Of a DNA stretch of 64,000 bases, positions 8,763-17,877 are shown in pieces. The stretch comes from Hellea sp. (lineage in GTDB: Bacteria; Pseudomonadota; Alphaproteobacteria; Caulobacterales; Maricaulaceae). Position 1 is the stretch's first letter, and the number at the start of each line of letters is the position of its first letter. Where the stretch lies: positions 18,602-82,601 of the forward strand of contig JABDKG010000071.1 of assembly GCA_013002305.1 (NCBI GenBank). The letters run 5' to 3'. The notes under the pieces were generated by a model. The model made no database searches and had not been told where the DNA came from. It saw only the letters and a list, made by a program, of their open reading frames with translations. Both the position numbers and the translations under genes were made by a program.

Positions 8763-9292
8763 TGGCGCCCAAGGTTCGCCTTACGCCGTCCTTTTTTGAC
8801 AAAATAGTTTCGGGAAGCGAGCTCGCTAAGAAAAATAGCGGGGAGAGCACCAGTAAATTGCCGCAAGAAAGCTTCCGGAAATTCTTTGTTTCCGACGTCG
8901 ACCGTTTTACAAAAGAAGCGCTACATAATACTATTCGCCGTGATTTGACATGGCTGCTAAATACGCTGTCATTCGCTTCAGCGCGCGATCTATCCAAACA
9001 CCCGGAAGTCCGGACATCCGTTCTGAATTTCGGCGTCAAAGCCTTTGCCGGCCGTTCTCATAGTTCCCGGTCAGAACTTGACAATGCCAGGGCTATACGG
9101 GACGCCATTAAACGTTTTGAACCCCGACTCGATAAAATCAGCGTGACGCCTAATCGCGATGCCGTGATAGATCAGCGTGGGAAAATTGCCTATATTATTG
9201 ATGCCAATATTGTCATTGGCCGAGATTTCATTCCGATCCGATTGCAAACCGAGATCGACGTGGAATCATCAACCGTTGAGGTGCGCGAGTAA
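8762..9292 (+). CDS. tssE: T6SS baseplate protein TssE (gp25-like)
   Basis: 176-aa homologue of the phage T4 gp25 baseplate wedge protein. The conserved part is the C-terminal about 110 residues: RRDLTWLLNTLSF, HPEVRTSVLNFG, an AIRDAIKRFEPRL block with the EPRL signature, and an IPIRLQTEID strand near the end. The N-terminus has an extra 45-residue stretch beginning APKVRLTPSFFDK, commonly seen in TssE. It initiates sheath assembly in the cytoplasmic baseplate. Both ends overlap neighbours by one base (TAATG), so tagJ-tssE-tssF are translated as a coupled set. Confidence 0.94.
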   Translation: MAPKVRLTPSFFDKIVSGSELAKKNSGESTSKLPQESFRKFFVSDVDRFTKEALHNTIRRDLTWLLNTLSFASARDLSKHPEVRTSVLNFGVKAFAGRSHSSRSELDNARAIRDAIKRFEPRLDKISVTPNRDAVIDQRGKIAYIIDANIVIGRDFIPIRLQTEIDVESSTVEVRE

Positions 9293-11136
9293 TGGACCCG
9301 CGCTTGCTGGATTTCTATGAGGCAGAGTTAAAATACCTCCGAGATCAATCTAAAAACTTTGCCAAGACTCATCAGACAGCCGGGCGCCGTCTCGGGCTTA
9401 ACAGTACAGAGCCTGATCCTTATGTTGAGCGCTTGCTAGAAGGCGTTGCTTTTCTATCGAGCCGGGTTCGCCTAAAAATCAATGATCAATTTCCTGAGTT
9501 TACCCAGCACCTTCTTCAAGCCATTCAGCCGCATTATTTAGCGCCAAGCCCGTCCATGTGTATCACGGCATTCGAACCCAAAGCAGGGGACCCGGGCCTG
9601 GCCGCTGGATTTCCGGTTCCGCGCCGGACCCGATTGACGGCCAATCCGCCTGAAAGCAGTCAAACGCCGATTATTTTCGAAACAGGCCATGAGGTAATTT
9701 TATGGCCGCTCGAAATAACCAAGGCCGAATATATTCACAGCCGCGCGGCAACGGCCAAATTTGCAACAATTGCCGGCGTCAGGGCCAATGCCGCCATTAC
9801 CCTGCGGATTGAATCGACCTCCGGAATAGATTTGAATATTGTCGAGGCCGACTTTCTGGATATATTTCTCGAGGGCTCGGAAGCTATTCCGAATGAGCTT
9901 TATCGACAGATGATCGGCGAAGCGGTTGCTGTTGTAGGCCGGGCCGTCGATGCCAAAGACGAATATGTAAAACTCGAACTGCCCGCTCAATGCGGCTTTG
10001 ACGATGAAGATTCGCTTCTGCCCAATGATGGCCGTACCCTCGGCGCTTACCGGATGTTGACAGAATATTTCGCCTGTCCCGAACGGTTTAGATTTGTCAA
10101 ATTAAGCGATTTGCAAAAGATCATTCCGCAAAGTTCTAAAGCGATCGAGATCACGATTTTATTCTCGCGCTCATCCGACATATTGCGACAGTCCGTCGAC
10201 AAAAGAAATTTTCGACTATTTGCGACGCCAGCGATCAATCTATTTGAAAAACAGATGAACCGTGTCGGTTATAAGCCTGAGGAACATCACCTCAAAGTCA
10301 CGCCAGATCGTAGCGCGCGGCTCGATTTTGAAGTGTTCCGACTTTTGGATGTGAAGGCCTATGACCAGGATAATAGCAACCCTCAGACGGTTGAGCCGCT
10401 CTATGCTTTTGGCTCTCATCTCTATGAGCATCAAAGCGCTTTATTCTACGCGACGACCATCAAAATGCGGACGATGTCGAGGCCTGAACGCCGTTCGCTA
10501 GGCCGCGAATATTACATCGGGACAGATACATTTATCAATCTAACCAGCCCGGGGAACCCGCAACGGCTGGACGACATCCATGAGCTTTCTATTCGCGCCT
10601 TGGTGACCAATCGCGAATTGCCCGAAGAGCTCAAACGTTCCGGCGATACGCAATTGGTTTTCTCCGGACTTCCGGTTCAGGAGGTCAATATAATCTCCGG
10701 ACCGACAAGGCCGCTCCCGCCGATGGGAATTGGCGATGCAGCTTGGCGGGTCATTGGCCATTTGACGCCCAATTTCGCGTCCGGTCTGTCAGATAAAAAT
10801 GGCGACGCTGAAATGCTGCGCGATCATTTGGCCCTTTATGGCCGGCAGGATGACTCCGTCATGCGCACTCAGATTGACGGGATTATGTCGGTTAAAAGCC
10901 GCAAGATCACAAGGCGCATTCCGGGGTTGGGGCGCCTGGCTTTAGCGCGCGGGTTAATGGTCGATGTCGAACTGGACGATTCTGTCTATGATCAGGCCAG
11001 CGCCTTTGTTTTTTCCGCGGTCGTCGAGCGTTTCTTGGCGGAATTTGCCGTCGTCAACTCATTTACTGAAACCCGCTTTTATTCAAACACTAATGGAGAG
11101 TTAGCCAAATGGCCGCCAAGGATCGGCAGACGCTAG
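9292..11136 (+). CDS. tssF: T6SS baseplate protein TssF
   Basis: 614-aa TssF/VasA/ImpG family protein of normal length. It starts with the diagnostic MDPRLLDFYEAELKYLRDQS and continues with DPYVERLLEGVAFLSSRVRLKI and FPEFTQHLLQAIQPHYLAPSPSM, the strongest family signature. It forms the wedge with TssG and TssE. The start overlaps the tssE stop by one base, and its end overlaps tssG by 28 bases. Confidence 0.97.
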   Translation: MDPRLLDFYEAELKYLRDQSKNFAKTHQTAGRRLGLNSTEPDPYVERLLEGVAFLSSRVRLKINDQFPEFTQHLLQAIQPHYLAPSPSMCITAFEPKAGDPGLAAGFPVPRRTRLTANPPESSQTPIIFETGHEVILWPLEITKAEYIHSRAATAKFATIAGVRANAAITLRIESTSGIDLNIVEADFLDIFLEGSEAIPNELYRQMIGEAVAVVGRAVDAKDEYVKLELPAQCGFDDEDSLLPNDGRTLGAYRMLTEYFACPERFRFVKLSDLQKIIPQSSKAIEITILFSRSSDILRQSVDKRNFRLFATPAINLFEKQMNRVGYKPEEHHLKVTPDRSARLDFEVFRLLDVKAYDQDNSNPQTVEPLYAFGSHLYEHQSALFYATTIKMRTMSRPERRSLGREYYIGTDTFINLTSPGNPQRLDDIHELSIRALVTNRELPEELKRSGDTQLVFSGLPVQEVNIISGPTRPLPPMGIGDAAWRVIGHLTPNFASGLSDKNGDAEMLRDHLALYGRQDDSVMRTQIDGIMSVKSRKITRRIPGLGRLALARGLMVDVELDDSVYDQASAFVFSAVVERFLAEFAVVNSFTETRFYSNTNGELAKWPPRIGRR

Positions 11137-12125
11137 ATAGAATGACCTTCTTAGACAGGGCGAAAAAATTTCCTCGGAAATTTGGCTTATTCGGTCTTGT
11201 CAGGGGCATTGCGGCGCGTGATTTGGATAAGCCCCGGGTCGGGACCAGCAAGATGCCGTCCCAAGATGTTGTGACCCTCCGGCAGGTGCCCCATCTGCAT
11301 TTTCCCGGTCCGACAATTGAGAAAATTGATCAAAGCGGTGATGCTGTGACGGTTGATGGATATTGGCTAGGCCTGACAGGCCCAATGTCGCCGCTTCCTC
11401 TGCATTTGACCGAATTTGCAATCCTGGAACATAAGAGCGCGAAGAAGCGTCCCTTTGGCGATTTCCTACACCTTTTGACCGGAAGGTTTCTGCAGTTCTT
11501 TTATCGGGCCTGGGCGGACTCTCAGCCTGTTGTGCACGCGGACCGGCCCGAAGATGATCAGTTTGCCTATTATCTCGGGCAGCTCTCAGGTGCCCATGAA
11601 GGGGCCAAGCCAGATTCGGCCTTCCCCGCGCAGGCACGGCTTCATTATGCGGCGTTGTTTACATCTCCGCGCAGCGCCGGCGCTATTGAAGGCGCGCTGC
11701 GGCATTTGCTCGGCATGTCGGTCGAGGTCAATGAGTTTTTGCCCCGGTGGCGTCCGATCGAACGTGAAGATCGGACGCGGCTCGGCACACATTATAACCA
11801 ATTGGGCGATGTGATTCTCGGCGAAAAAGTCTTTCAGGCTTCGGACAGTTTTGAGGCCAAGATCACGGCTAAAAATGCTGCGGATTTTAACCGATTATTG
11901 CCCACGGGATCATTGTTCGCCGTAGCCGCGGAAGCCCTGACGGCGCTTGCGCCGACGCATCTTGATTGGATGATGACGGTTTGCTTACCTCAGTCGGAAA
12001 TCCCTCAGGCCAAGCTTGATGGTGGTGCCCGGTTGGGATGGTCATCCTGGGTTGGAAAGACACAAGAAACAGAAATTAGAAGTGATGTACATTTGCGCGG
12101 CTCAGCTGTGACCGCGCTTGCATAG
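11109..12125 (+). CDS. tssG: T6SS baseplate protein TssG
   Basis: 338-aa TssG/VasB/ImpH family protein. Supporting segments are FLDRAKKFPRKFGLFGLVRGIAA, the LTGPMSPLPLHLTE core motif, and a central FFYRAWADSQPVVH region, all typical of the family. It pairs with TssF in the baseplate wedge. The ATG lies inside the end of tssF with GGAGAG upstream. In the next 20 bases after its stop comes the start of tssH. Confidence 0.95.
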   Translation: MAAKDRQTLDRMTFLDRAKKFPRKFGLFGLVRGIAARDLDKPRVGTSKMPSQDVVTLRQVPHLHFPGPTIEKIDQSGDAVTVDGYWLGLTGPMSPLPLHLTEFAILEHKSAKKRPFGDFLHLLTGRFLQFFYRAWADSQPVVHADRPEDDQFAYYLGQLSGAHEGAKPDSAFPAQARLHYAALFTSPRSAGAIEGALRHLLGMSVEVNEFLPRWRPIEREDRTRLGTHYNQLGDVILGEKVFQASDSFEAKITAKNAADFNRLLPTGSLFAVAAEALTALAPTHLDWMMTVCLPQSEIPQAKLDGGARLGWSSWVGKTQETEIRSDVHLRGSAVTALA

Positions 12126-12135
12126 GAGAGAGAAA

Positions 12136-14784
12136 ATGACAGAAATAAGTCGATCAGCTCTGTTTGGACGCCTAAATCCAACAGCATTGAAAGCCATCGA
12201 AACTGCAACCGGTTTTTGTAAAATGCGCGGAAATCCTTATGTGGAATTGATCCATTGGATTCATATTCTGCTGCAGGATCCCCAGAACGATATTTCGGTG
12301 ATACGCGGTGCGTTTAATATTGACGATGCACAATTGGCGCGCGACGTTGTCGAGGCTCTTGATGGTCTTCCGCGCGGCGCGACAGCTATTTCGGACTTCT
12401 CGCCACAGGTCGAAGATGCAATAGAAAAGGGCTGGATTTATACCTCATTGCAATTCGGTGCCTCGCGTATCCGAACCGGTTATTTGCTTTATGGCATGCT
12501 CAAGACCCGGACTCTCGCCAACGTTTTGCACTCCGTTAGTCTGGAATTTAAGAAAATTGACGTCAACCGTTTGGCGCGTGAATTTGATGTGCTGACCAAA
12601 GGCTCGACCGAAGATACGGTCATATCATCCGGTTCTGATACGCTCGCCGGTGATGGCGCTGCCGGCGCAGCGCCGGGAATGGGCGAAGGCGACGCTCTGG
12701 CGAAATTCGCAACCGATCTGACCCAACAGGCCAAAGACGGCAAGATTGATAATATTGTCGGTCGCGACGCCGAGATACGGCAAATCATCGATATTCTTTT
12801 ACGCCGCCGGCAAAATAATCCCATCCTCGTCGGCGAGGCCGGAACCGGTAAAACAGCCGTGGTCGAAGGCTTTGCCAAACGCATGGCCGAGGGAGATGTC
12901 CCGCCATCGCTTAAAGGGGCTAAACTGCTTTCGCTGGATATTGGCCTGATGCAGGCCGGTGCCAGCATGAAAGGCGAATTTGAAAAGCGCCTTCGCGCGG
13001 TGATCGACGAAGTTGAAAGTTCGCCCGATCCGATTGTTCTGTTCATTGACGAAGTGCATACATTGGTCGGGGCTGGCGGTTCGGCCGGGACAGGGGATGC
13101 GGCTAACCTGTTAAAGCCGGCTTTGGCGCGTGGACATTTGCGCACAATTGGCGCAACCACCTATGCCGAATATCGCCAATATTTTGAAAAAGACCCGGCT
13201 CTGACGCGCCGGTTCCAAACGGTCGATATTGCCGAGCCGGATACAGACAATGCCATTTTGATGATCCGCTCAATCATGAACATGATGGAAGAGCACCATA
13301 ATATCGTCGTACTCGATGAAGCTGTGGATGCTGCGGTGCGCTTATCGCAGCGCTATGTTCCGTCCCGGCAATTGCCGGACAAGGCCGTCAGCCTGCTCGA
13401 TACCGCTTCGGCCCGCGTGGCCGTGTCGCAACATTCGACCCCGGCCAGAGTTGAGGATCGCGCCCGCCGTCTTGAGCTACTGGAATTTGAACGCGAAATT
13501 GTCGAGCGCGAAGTTGGCGCGCAATACCGAACCGATGACCGGCATGTAAAAATCGTCGCCGAGATCAAACAAGCCAAAGCCGATCTCAAAGAATCCAACA
13601 CCAAATGGGATGCTGAAAAAGCCGCCCTTGAGAAATTGGTCGAAACCCGCAAAGCGCTCTCGGATGCGGCCAAGGACAAGGACGGGAAACATGACGCCAA
13701 GGCGCTTAAGAAAAACCTTAAAAGCGCGATCACGGCCATGGACAAAGTCCAGGGCGATGAACCGATGATATTCGACGTGGTCAACGCTGATGCGGTCTCG
13801 GCGGTTGTCGCGGATTGGACCGGTATTCCAATCGGCCGAATGGTCAAGGACGAGATAAAATCGACCCTCGATCTGGCCGATCGTATGAAATCCCGCGTCA
13901 TCGGGCAGGACCATGCGATGGACGCGATCGCCAAGCGGATCCAGACCAGCCGGGCCAAGCTCGACAATCCGAACAAGCCTGTGGGTGTGTTTATGCTGTG
14001 CGGCCCGTCAGGGGTCGGTAAAACCGAAACCGCAGTCGTGCTCTCCGAGCTATTATTCTCGGGCGAAGAATCGATGATCACTATCAATATGAGCGAATTT
14101 CAGGAGGCCCATACGGTCTCGACCCTGAAAGGCGCGCCGGCCGGTTATGTCGGCTACGGGCAGGGCGGGGTTCTCACAGAAGCCGTTCGCCGCCGGCCCT
14201 ATTCGGTCGTGCTGCTCGATGAGGTCGAAAAGGCTCACCCGGATGTCCATGAAATGTTTTTCCAAGTCTTTGACAAGGGCTTCATGAACGACGCTGAGGG
14301 CCGCTATATTGATTTCAAAAACACGCTGATTTTGATGACCAGTAATTGCGGCACCGATTTGATCATGGATATGTATTCCGATGAGGAACTAAAACCGGAA
14401 CCCGAAGCCATGGCCATGGCGCTAAGGCCGGACCTGCTCAAGGTCTTCCCGCCGGCTCTGATCGGACGGACAGTACAGCTCGCCTTTGGCCCGCTTTCCG
14501 GAAGCATGCTCGGGCAGATCGTTAAAATTCAGCTTAACCGTATCAAGAAACGGATCGAGGGCAATCACAAGATCGATTTCAACTATGGCGATGACGTGGT
14601 TGATTTTATAGTCGAGCGCTGCACCGACTCAGACTCCGGCGGCCGCATGATCGACAATATTCTAACCAACTCCATGTTGCCGGATATGTCGATCCAGCTC
14701 CTCAGCCGCCAAATGGACGGCGCTCCAGTCAAATCCATCACCGTCAAAGCGGGTAAATCTGACTTCGAATATAAGTTCGGGTAG
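12136..14784 (+). CDS. tssH: T6SS sheath-recycling AAA+ ATPase ClpV (TssH)
   Basis: 882 aa from ATG 12136, which has AGGAGAG directly upstream; an in-frame TTG at 12118 lacks support. The N-terminal Clp domain (1-150) is followed by two AAA+ modules. Walker A motifs GEAGTGKT (near residue 233) and GPSGVGKT (near 623) are intact, with matching DEVHTLVGAG and LLDEVEKAHPDVHEMFFQVFDKG segments. A Lys/Glu-rich coiled-coil middle domain lies around residues 430-540. ClpV pulls apart contracted TssB/TssC sheath. This is the last core T6SS gene of the operon, and effector-type genes follow immediately. Confidence 0.97.
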   Translation: MTEISRSALFGRLNPTALKAIETATGFCKMRGNPYVELIHWIHILLQDPQNDISVIRGAFNIDDAQLARDVVEALDGLPRGATAISDFSPQVEDAIEKGWIYTSLQFGASRIRTGYLLYGMLKTRTLANVLHSVSLEFKKIDVNRLAREFDVLTKGSTEDTVISSGSDTLAGDGAAGAAPGMGEGDALAKFATDLTQQAKDGKIDNIVGRDAEIRQIIDILLRRRQNNPILVGEAGTGKTAVVEGFAKRMAEGDVPPSLKGAKLLSLDIGLMQAGASMKGEFEKRLRAVIDEVESSPDPIVLFIDEVHTLVGAGGSAGTGDAANLLKPALARGHLRTIGATTYAEYRQYFEKDPALTRRFQTVDIAEPDTDNAILMIRSIMNMMEEHHNIVVLDEAVDAAVRLSQRYVPSRQLPDKAVSLLDTASARVAVSQHSTPARVEDRARRLELLEFEREIVEREVGAQYRTDDRHVKIVAEIKQAKADLKESNTKWDAEKAALEKLVETRKALSDAAKDKDGKHDAKALKKNLKSAITAMDKVQGDEPMIFDVVNADAVSAVVADWTGIPIGRMVKDEIKSTLDLADRMKSRVIGQDHAMDAIAKRIQTSRAKLDNPNKPVGVFMLCGPSGVGKTETAVVLSELLFSGEESMITINMSEFQEAHTVSTLKGAPAGYVGYGQGGVLTEAVRRRPYSVVLLDEVEKAHPDVHEMFFQVFDKGFMNDAEGRYIDFKNTLILMTSNCGTDLIMDMYSDEELKPEPEAMAMALRPDLLKVFPPALIGRTVQLAFGPLSGSMLGQIVKIQLNRIKKRIEGNHKIDFNYGDDVVDFIVERCTDSDSGGRMIDNILTNSMLPDMSIQLLSRQMDGAPVKSITVKAGKSDFEYKFG

Positions 14785-14792
14785 GGGGAAAG

Positions 14793-15479
14793 ATGAAACT
14801 GACACTTTATTCGAGGCGGTATGCACCGTTTAAAACTTTCGGCGGCGGCTTTTCCGGTGACAACCGACTCTATTCGGAAAATATTTCTGCGACCAGTAAA
14901 ACCAGCGGCGTCGTTACAATCGAATATAAGGGCGGAAAATTCATCGTAGGCCAACCGATCGGTAAAAGCAGCGGATCTAGCCACACGATGAGCGGAGAGA
15001 AGCGCGGGACGGCAATTGGCAAGGTCAAAGCGACCATATCCAATAAACGATCTATCGGCAATAAGCTGAGCTTTACGCTCTATACAGAAGGAAACCTTCC
15101 TATTCGCAGCATGCTCGCTTCCGGGGCCAGCCGAAGCGGAAAGCCGCGTGAAGCGACAAGTCGAACGCTGCAGGGCTCTCCAGATATTGATACATTTGTT
15201 GATATTGAAATCACGGCCAATCCTGATCAGAGCTTGAAAGTCGAAGGGAAACTTCGCGGCGATGGATTCCCGAATGCGGAGCTATTCATCAAAGATGGCC
15301 GCCAAGGCAGTTGGGGACTGGTTGATTTTAGGACCAAAAGCGGCAAAGCCGGACCGCTTCATCGCCTGTTCGGATCGGGCAAGAATAATACGCTGTGCAC
15401 GTTTTCACGCGATATTGCGATGGCCAATGGCTTCTTCACATCGAAACCACCACCGCCAAAAACATTTCAGGAAAAATAG
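14793..15479 (+). CDS. Unknown protein downstream of tssH (candidate T6SS accessory or cargo)
   Basis: 228-aa protein I do not recognise. It starts eight bases after tssH with GGGGGAAAG as RBS, so it is probably in the T6SS operon. It has no signal peptide or clear membrane helix. The sequence is basic, rich in Gly, Ser, Lys and Thr, and predicted by eye as mainly beta strands (GVVTIEYKGGKFIVGQPIG; FVDIEITANPDQSLKVEG). The last third, HRLFGSGKNNTLCTFSRDIA and a Pro-rich tail PPPPKTF, is different in character. The beta-rich body could be a carrier or effector-binding protein, but no catalytic motif is visible. Confidence 0.7.
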   Translation: MKLTLYSRRYAPFKTFGGGFSGDNRLYSENISATSKTSGVVTIEYKGGKFIVGQPIGKSSGSSHTMSGEKRGTAIGKVKATISNKRSIGNKLSFTLYTEGNLPIRSMLASGASRSGKPREATSRTLQGSPDIDTFVDIEITANPDQSLKVEGKLRGDGFPNAELFIKDGRQGSWGLVDFRTKSGKAGPLHRLFGSGKNNTLCTFSRDIAMANGFFTSKPPPPKTFQEK

Positions 15480-15546
15480 TGAGAAACAGGCCGCAACTGT
15501 GATAAAGAATGCATTTCAAACGGCGATCAAATTTTAGGAAAAGTCG

Positions 15547-15888
15547 ATGCAAAAAATTTCACCTGACCAAATAAGTGCATTCGAAAATAAAGAGCAATCA
15601 AGAGCTAACGCCTTATCGGTGCAATGGTATAAAAATTGGGGAAATAGACTACCGCAAAAAAATGATGAATTTGTATATTCGTTACTAGCCAATGCAAAGG
15701 AAACTGCAAAAATATTAGGAATTCTTGATAATGAAGTGCACCGCGTTAGACGTCTGATGGTCTTCCACGCGGTTTTACCAGATCCGACTGATACGCAATG
15801 GCTATCAGGTGTAGACATCATTTTTGATGAGCCCATAAATGAAACAGCTTTGAAGCATTTAGTGCAATTATCGAGACAGACAGAATGA
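15547..15888 (+). CDS. Small protein preceding a T6SS lipase (possible chaperone/adaptor)
   Basis: 113-aa soluble protein, unknown family. TAGGAAAAG precedes ATG 15547. Its stop overlaps the ATG of the lipase gene (ATGA, 15885-15888), so the two are translated together. The region is clearly more A+T-rich than the tss genes: the line 15661-15720 has 18 G/C in 60. The C-terminal half (HAVLPDP, GVDIIFDEPINETALKHLVQLSR) looks like an alpha/beta fold. A helper for loading the lipase on VgrG or Hcp fits the position and size; it does not resemble DUF4123 or DUF1795 adaptors. It could also be a second immunity factor. Confidence 0.7.
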   Translation: MQKISPDQISAFENKEQSRANALSVQWYKNWGNRLPQKNDEFVYSLLANAKETAKILGILDNEVHRVRRLMVFHAVLPDPTDTQWLSGVDIIFDEPINETALKHLVQLSRQTE

Positions 15889-16745
15889 GTACTGCAGTAC
15901 AATCCTGTCCCCTTGATCCGTGCCCACAATTGAGCGCCGATAAATTACGCGTAGCGGAATTGCAGGATGAGGCAAAGCTAGCGGGAGCGGTCTATGACGA
16001 TCCGGAGGCAAGAAAATTGCCGGAAGGCTATAGCGAAATTCGCAAGGAAAAAGAACTGAACGAAATGGGTCTTTCAATGAAAGATCTCGAACCCGAGGAT
16101 AGCGGATTTCGAGCCGCCGTTTTCAAAAAAAAGGACGGCAAGGTAGTCGTAGCTTTTAAAGGCACAACAATGACCAGTTTAGAGGACTGGAAGAATAATG
16201 CAGCGCAGGAGTTGAAAGGAAAGTCAGACTATTACACACGTGCCCAAGCGATCAGCTACGAACTAATGGAAAGCAAAGTAGATAATGTGAGCTTTACGGG
16301 GCACTCACTGGGAGGTGGCCTAGCTTCAGCGGCGGCACGTAGAAGTGGAAAGAGCGCGTCAACTTTCAACGCGGCAGGTTTAAACCCAAAAACGTTGGAA
16401 GACCGTCCTGGCGGCGGTCATATTGATCGTGTATATGTCAAAGGAGATATTGTAACCAGTATTCAAATCGGACCTGCGTCAAAAGCGGCTTCAGACAAAG
16501 ATTGGGCGATTGATCCTCCGAAAGGAATCGGAGCTCGAGTAAAACGGGCCCTCGCGACCGGTGTTGGAAAATTGGTTGGTGGTTGGCTTGGTGGTTTCGC
16601 GGGGCCAATAGGTGCAAAGGTCGGTTCTGCAGGTGGCGGAGCAGCTGCTCGTGGCGTAATGTTGCATCTTATGGACAGTGTAGATGATAGTTTACAGCAA
16701 AAAATGGAAAGTCTACAAAAGGAACATTCCGAAAAGTGTGGTTGA
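15885..16745 (+). CDS. Class 3-type lipase, probable T6SS phospholipase effector (Tle-like)
   Basis: 286-aa alpha/beta hydrolase. The nucleophile elbow GHSLGG puts Ser141 as nucleophile. Asp178 (KGDIVTS) and His261 (VMLHLMD) are plausible triad partners, and the preceding strand VVVAFKGT carries the usual oxyanion-side motif. There is no signal peptide, as expected for a T6SS cargo delivered into a target periplasm. A Gly-rich segment (residues about 228-256: VGGWLGGFAG, GSAGGGAAARG) may contact membrane. The gene overlaps the 113-aa gene before it and the ankyrin lipoprotein after it. Phospholipase activity and T6SS delivery are inferred from motif and context; a housekeeping lipase is less likely. 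Confidence 0.85.
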   Translation: MSTAVQSCPLDPCPQLSADKLRVAELQDEAKLAGAVYDDPEARKLPEGYSEIRKEKELNEMGLSMKDLEPEDSGFRAAVFKKKDGKVVVAFKGTTMTSLEDWKNNAAQELKGKSDYYTRAQAISYELMESKVDNVSFTGHSLGGGLASAAARRSGKSASTFNAAGLNPKTLEDRPGGGHIDRVYVKGDIVTSIQIGPASKAASDKDWAIDPPKGIGARVKRALATGVGKLVGGWLGGFAGPIGAKVGSAGGGAAARGVMLHLMDSVDDSLQQKMESLQKEHSEKCG

Positions 16746-17209
16746 AAAAAATCCCTTTACTAATAATGGCCTTATTTTCGATTTTAGGGTGTGTGCAAGA
16801 GGAAACAATGCCGGAAAAAGTCTTAATAAATGCAGTTCTAGATAGGGATGTAGAGGCAGTCAAAAAACTGATAGAAGATGGTTATCCGTTAGAAGAACGA
16901 GATTTCAAAGGTAGGACTGCCTTGAGATTTGCAACAGCATCAGAACAATATATTATTGCAGAACTTTTGGTAGAAGCAGGAGCAGATGTTTTTACTATGG
17001 ACTCTTTGTACATAACTGCCGCGGGCGGCGTGTATAAAAGCTTTCTGGTAGAAGGAAATCCCGATGGTGATGCTCGGCAAAGGTTGTTGAAATTGTTTGC
17101 TGATAAAGGCGTTCCATTTCCTCCTCCGAATAGAGACGAAATGCCAGAGGCCTTAAGAGATGGCAGATGGCCCGCTCATGCAGCTCCGCCACCGATAAAA
17201 TATGATTGA
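16736..17209 (+). CDS. Ankyrin-repeat lipoprotein, probable immunity protein for the lipase
   Basis: 157 aa from GTG 16736, ten bases inside the lipase gene. Residues 1-18 form a lipoprotein signal peptide (KKIPLLIMALFSILG then Cys19). The mature part has about three ankyrin-type repeats: VLINAVLDRDVEAVKKLIEDG, DFKGRTALRFATAS with IIAELLVEAGAD, and a third degenerate unit. The end is Pro-rich. Effectors of the Tle class act in the periplasm and their immunity proteins are exported, often as lipoproteins, so a lipid-anchored ankyrin protein overlapping the toxin gene is a coherent immunity candidate. The gene shares the A+T-rich character of the two before it. Confidence 0.82.
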   Translation: MWLKKIPLLIMALFSILGCVQEETMPEKVLINAVLDRDVEAVKKLIEDGYPLEERDFKGRTALRFATASEQYIIAELLVEAGADVFTMDSLYITAAGGVYKSFLVEGNPDGDARQRLLKLFADKGVPFPPPNRDEMPEALRDGRWPAHAAPPPIKYD

Positions 17210-17287
17210 CTAGCCCCAGCCCCTTCAAACCCGTTTCAATTTATGCTATAGAAACCATCAAATTTTAAAAACGATATTGGGGCAATC

Positions 17288-17857
17288 ATGGCAAGTTTAA
17301 TGGACGCGGCGGCAGCATCACATGTGGCCTCTTGGAGTCTGTCGGGGCGTAATCGTCCGGTCAAAGTTCTGGGCATTTCGGCGCGCAATTATTCACATAA
17401 AGCGAATGGCGGACTGCCGTCACTGGGCGGGTTTTTCACGCTCGAAAAATATCTCTGGGGACGGAACCCTGCGCAGCTCGAGTCGCTCTTGGGCCTGCGT
17501 CCGTTTGAGCTGAAACCGATCTGCCATATTTACGGCTTCACCCGCTTGCCCAAAGCGACCGAGGTCGAGTTCAAATTTTCAGCGGCCTGGCCGGATGGTA
17601 AAATCATGGATGATGAGGGGTTTAATCAAATCCTTGAGTCGCGCCAGAATTACGCGGCCGGCAAAAATCTCTATAACCGGGCCATTCGCCCGGTTGCGCA
17701 GCATTATCCGCCGGGCTCCAGCATGATCCCGCAATGGAGACTTAAGACAGAAATCCCGGCGCGGCGTATTGCGGTCGTATCTGAGACCATTCCGTTTGCC
17801 AGAGAGAATGGTTCCGCCAAAATCTACCGCCCTCACAATAGAAAACCGATCCGGTAG
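17288..17857 (+). CDS. Unknown protein paired with a membrane-segment effector candidate
   Basis: 189-aa protein I cannot assign. No signal peptide or membrane helix is seen. Pro- and aromatic-rich segments such as GGFFTLEKYLWGRNPAQLES, ICHIYGFTRLPK and YPPGSSMIPQW suggest a compact folded domain, and the C-terminus is basic. GGGG lies upstream of ATG 17288. The next gene begins 21 bases after its stop, so the pair is probably one unit. An adaptor or chaperone for the following protein is inference from position only. Confidence 0.72.
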   Translation: MASLMDAAAASHVASWSLSGRNRPVKVLGISARNYSHKANGGLPSLGGFFTLEKYLWGRNPAQLESLLGLRPFELKPICHIYGFTRLPKATEVEFKFSAAWPDGKIMDDEGFNQILESRQNYAAGKNLYNRAIRPVAQHYPPGSSMIPQWRLKTEIPARRIAVVSETIPFARENGSAKIYRPHNRKPIR

Positions 17858-17877
17858 CATTTGTGGTATAATAGACC

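Noticed and set aside
12489..14087. Long antisense frames in tssH (223 and 244 codons)
   Set aside because: Ser/Ala/Arg-rich translations opposite the highly conserved AAA+ modules; shadows.
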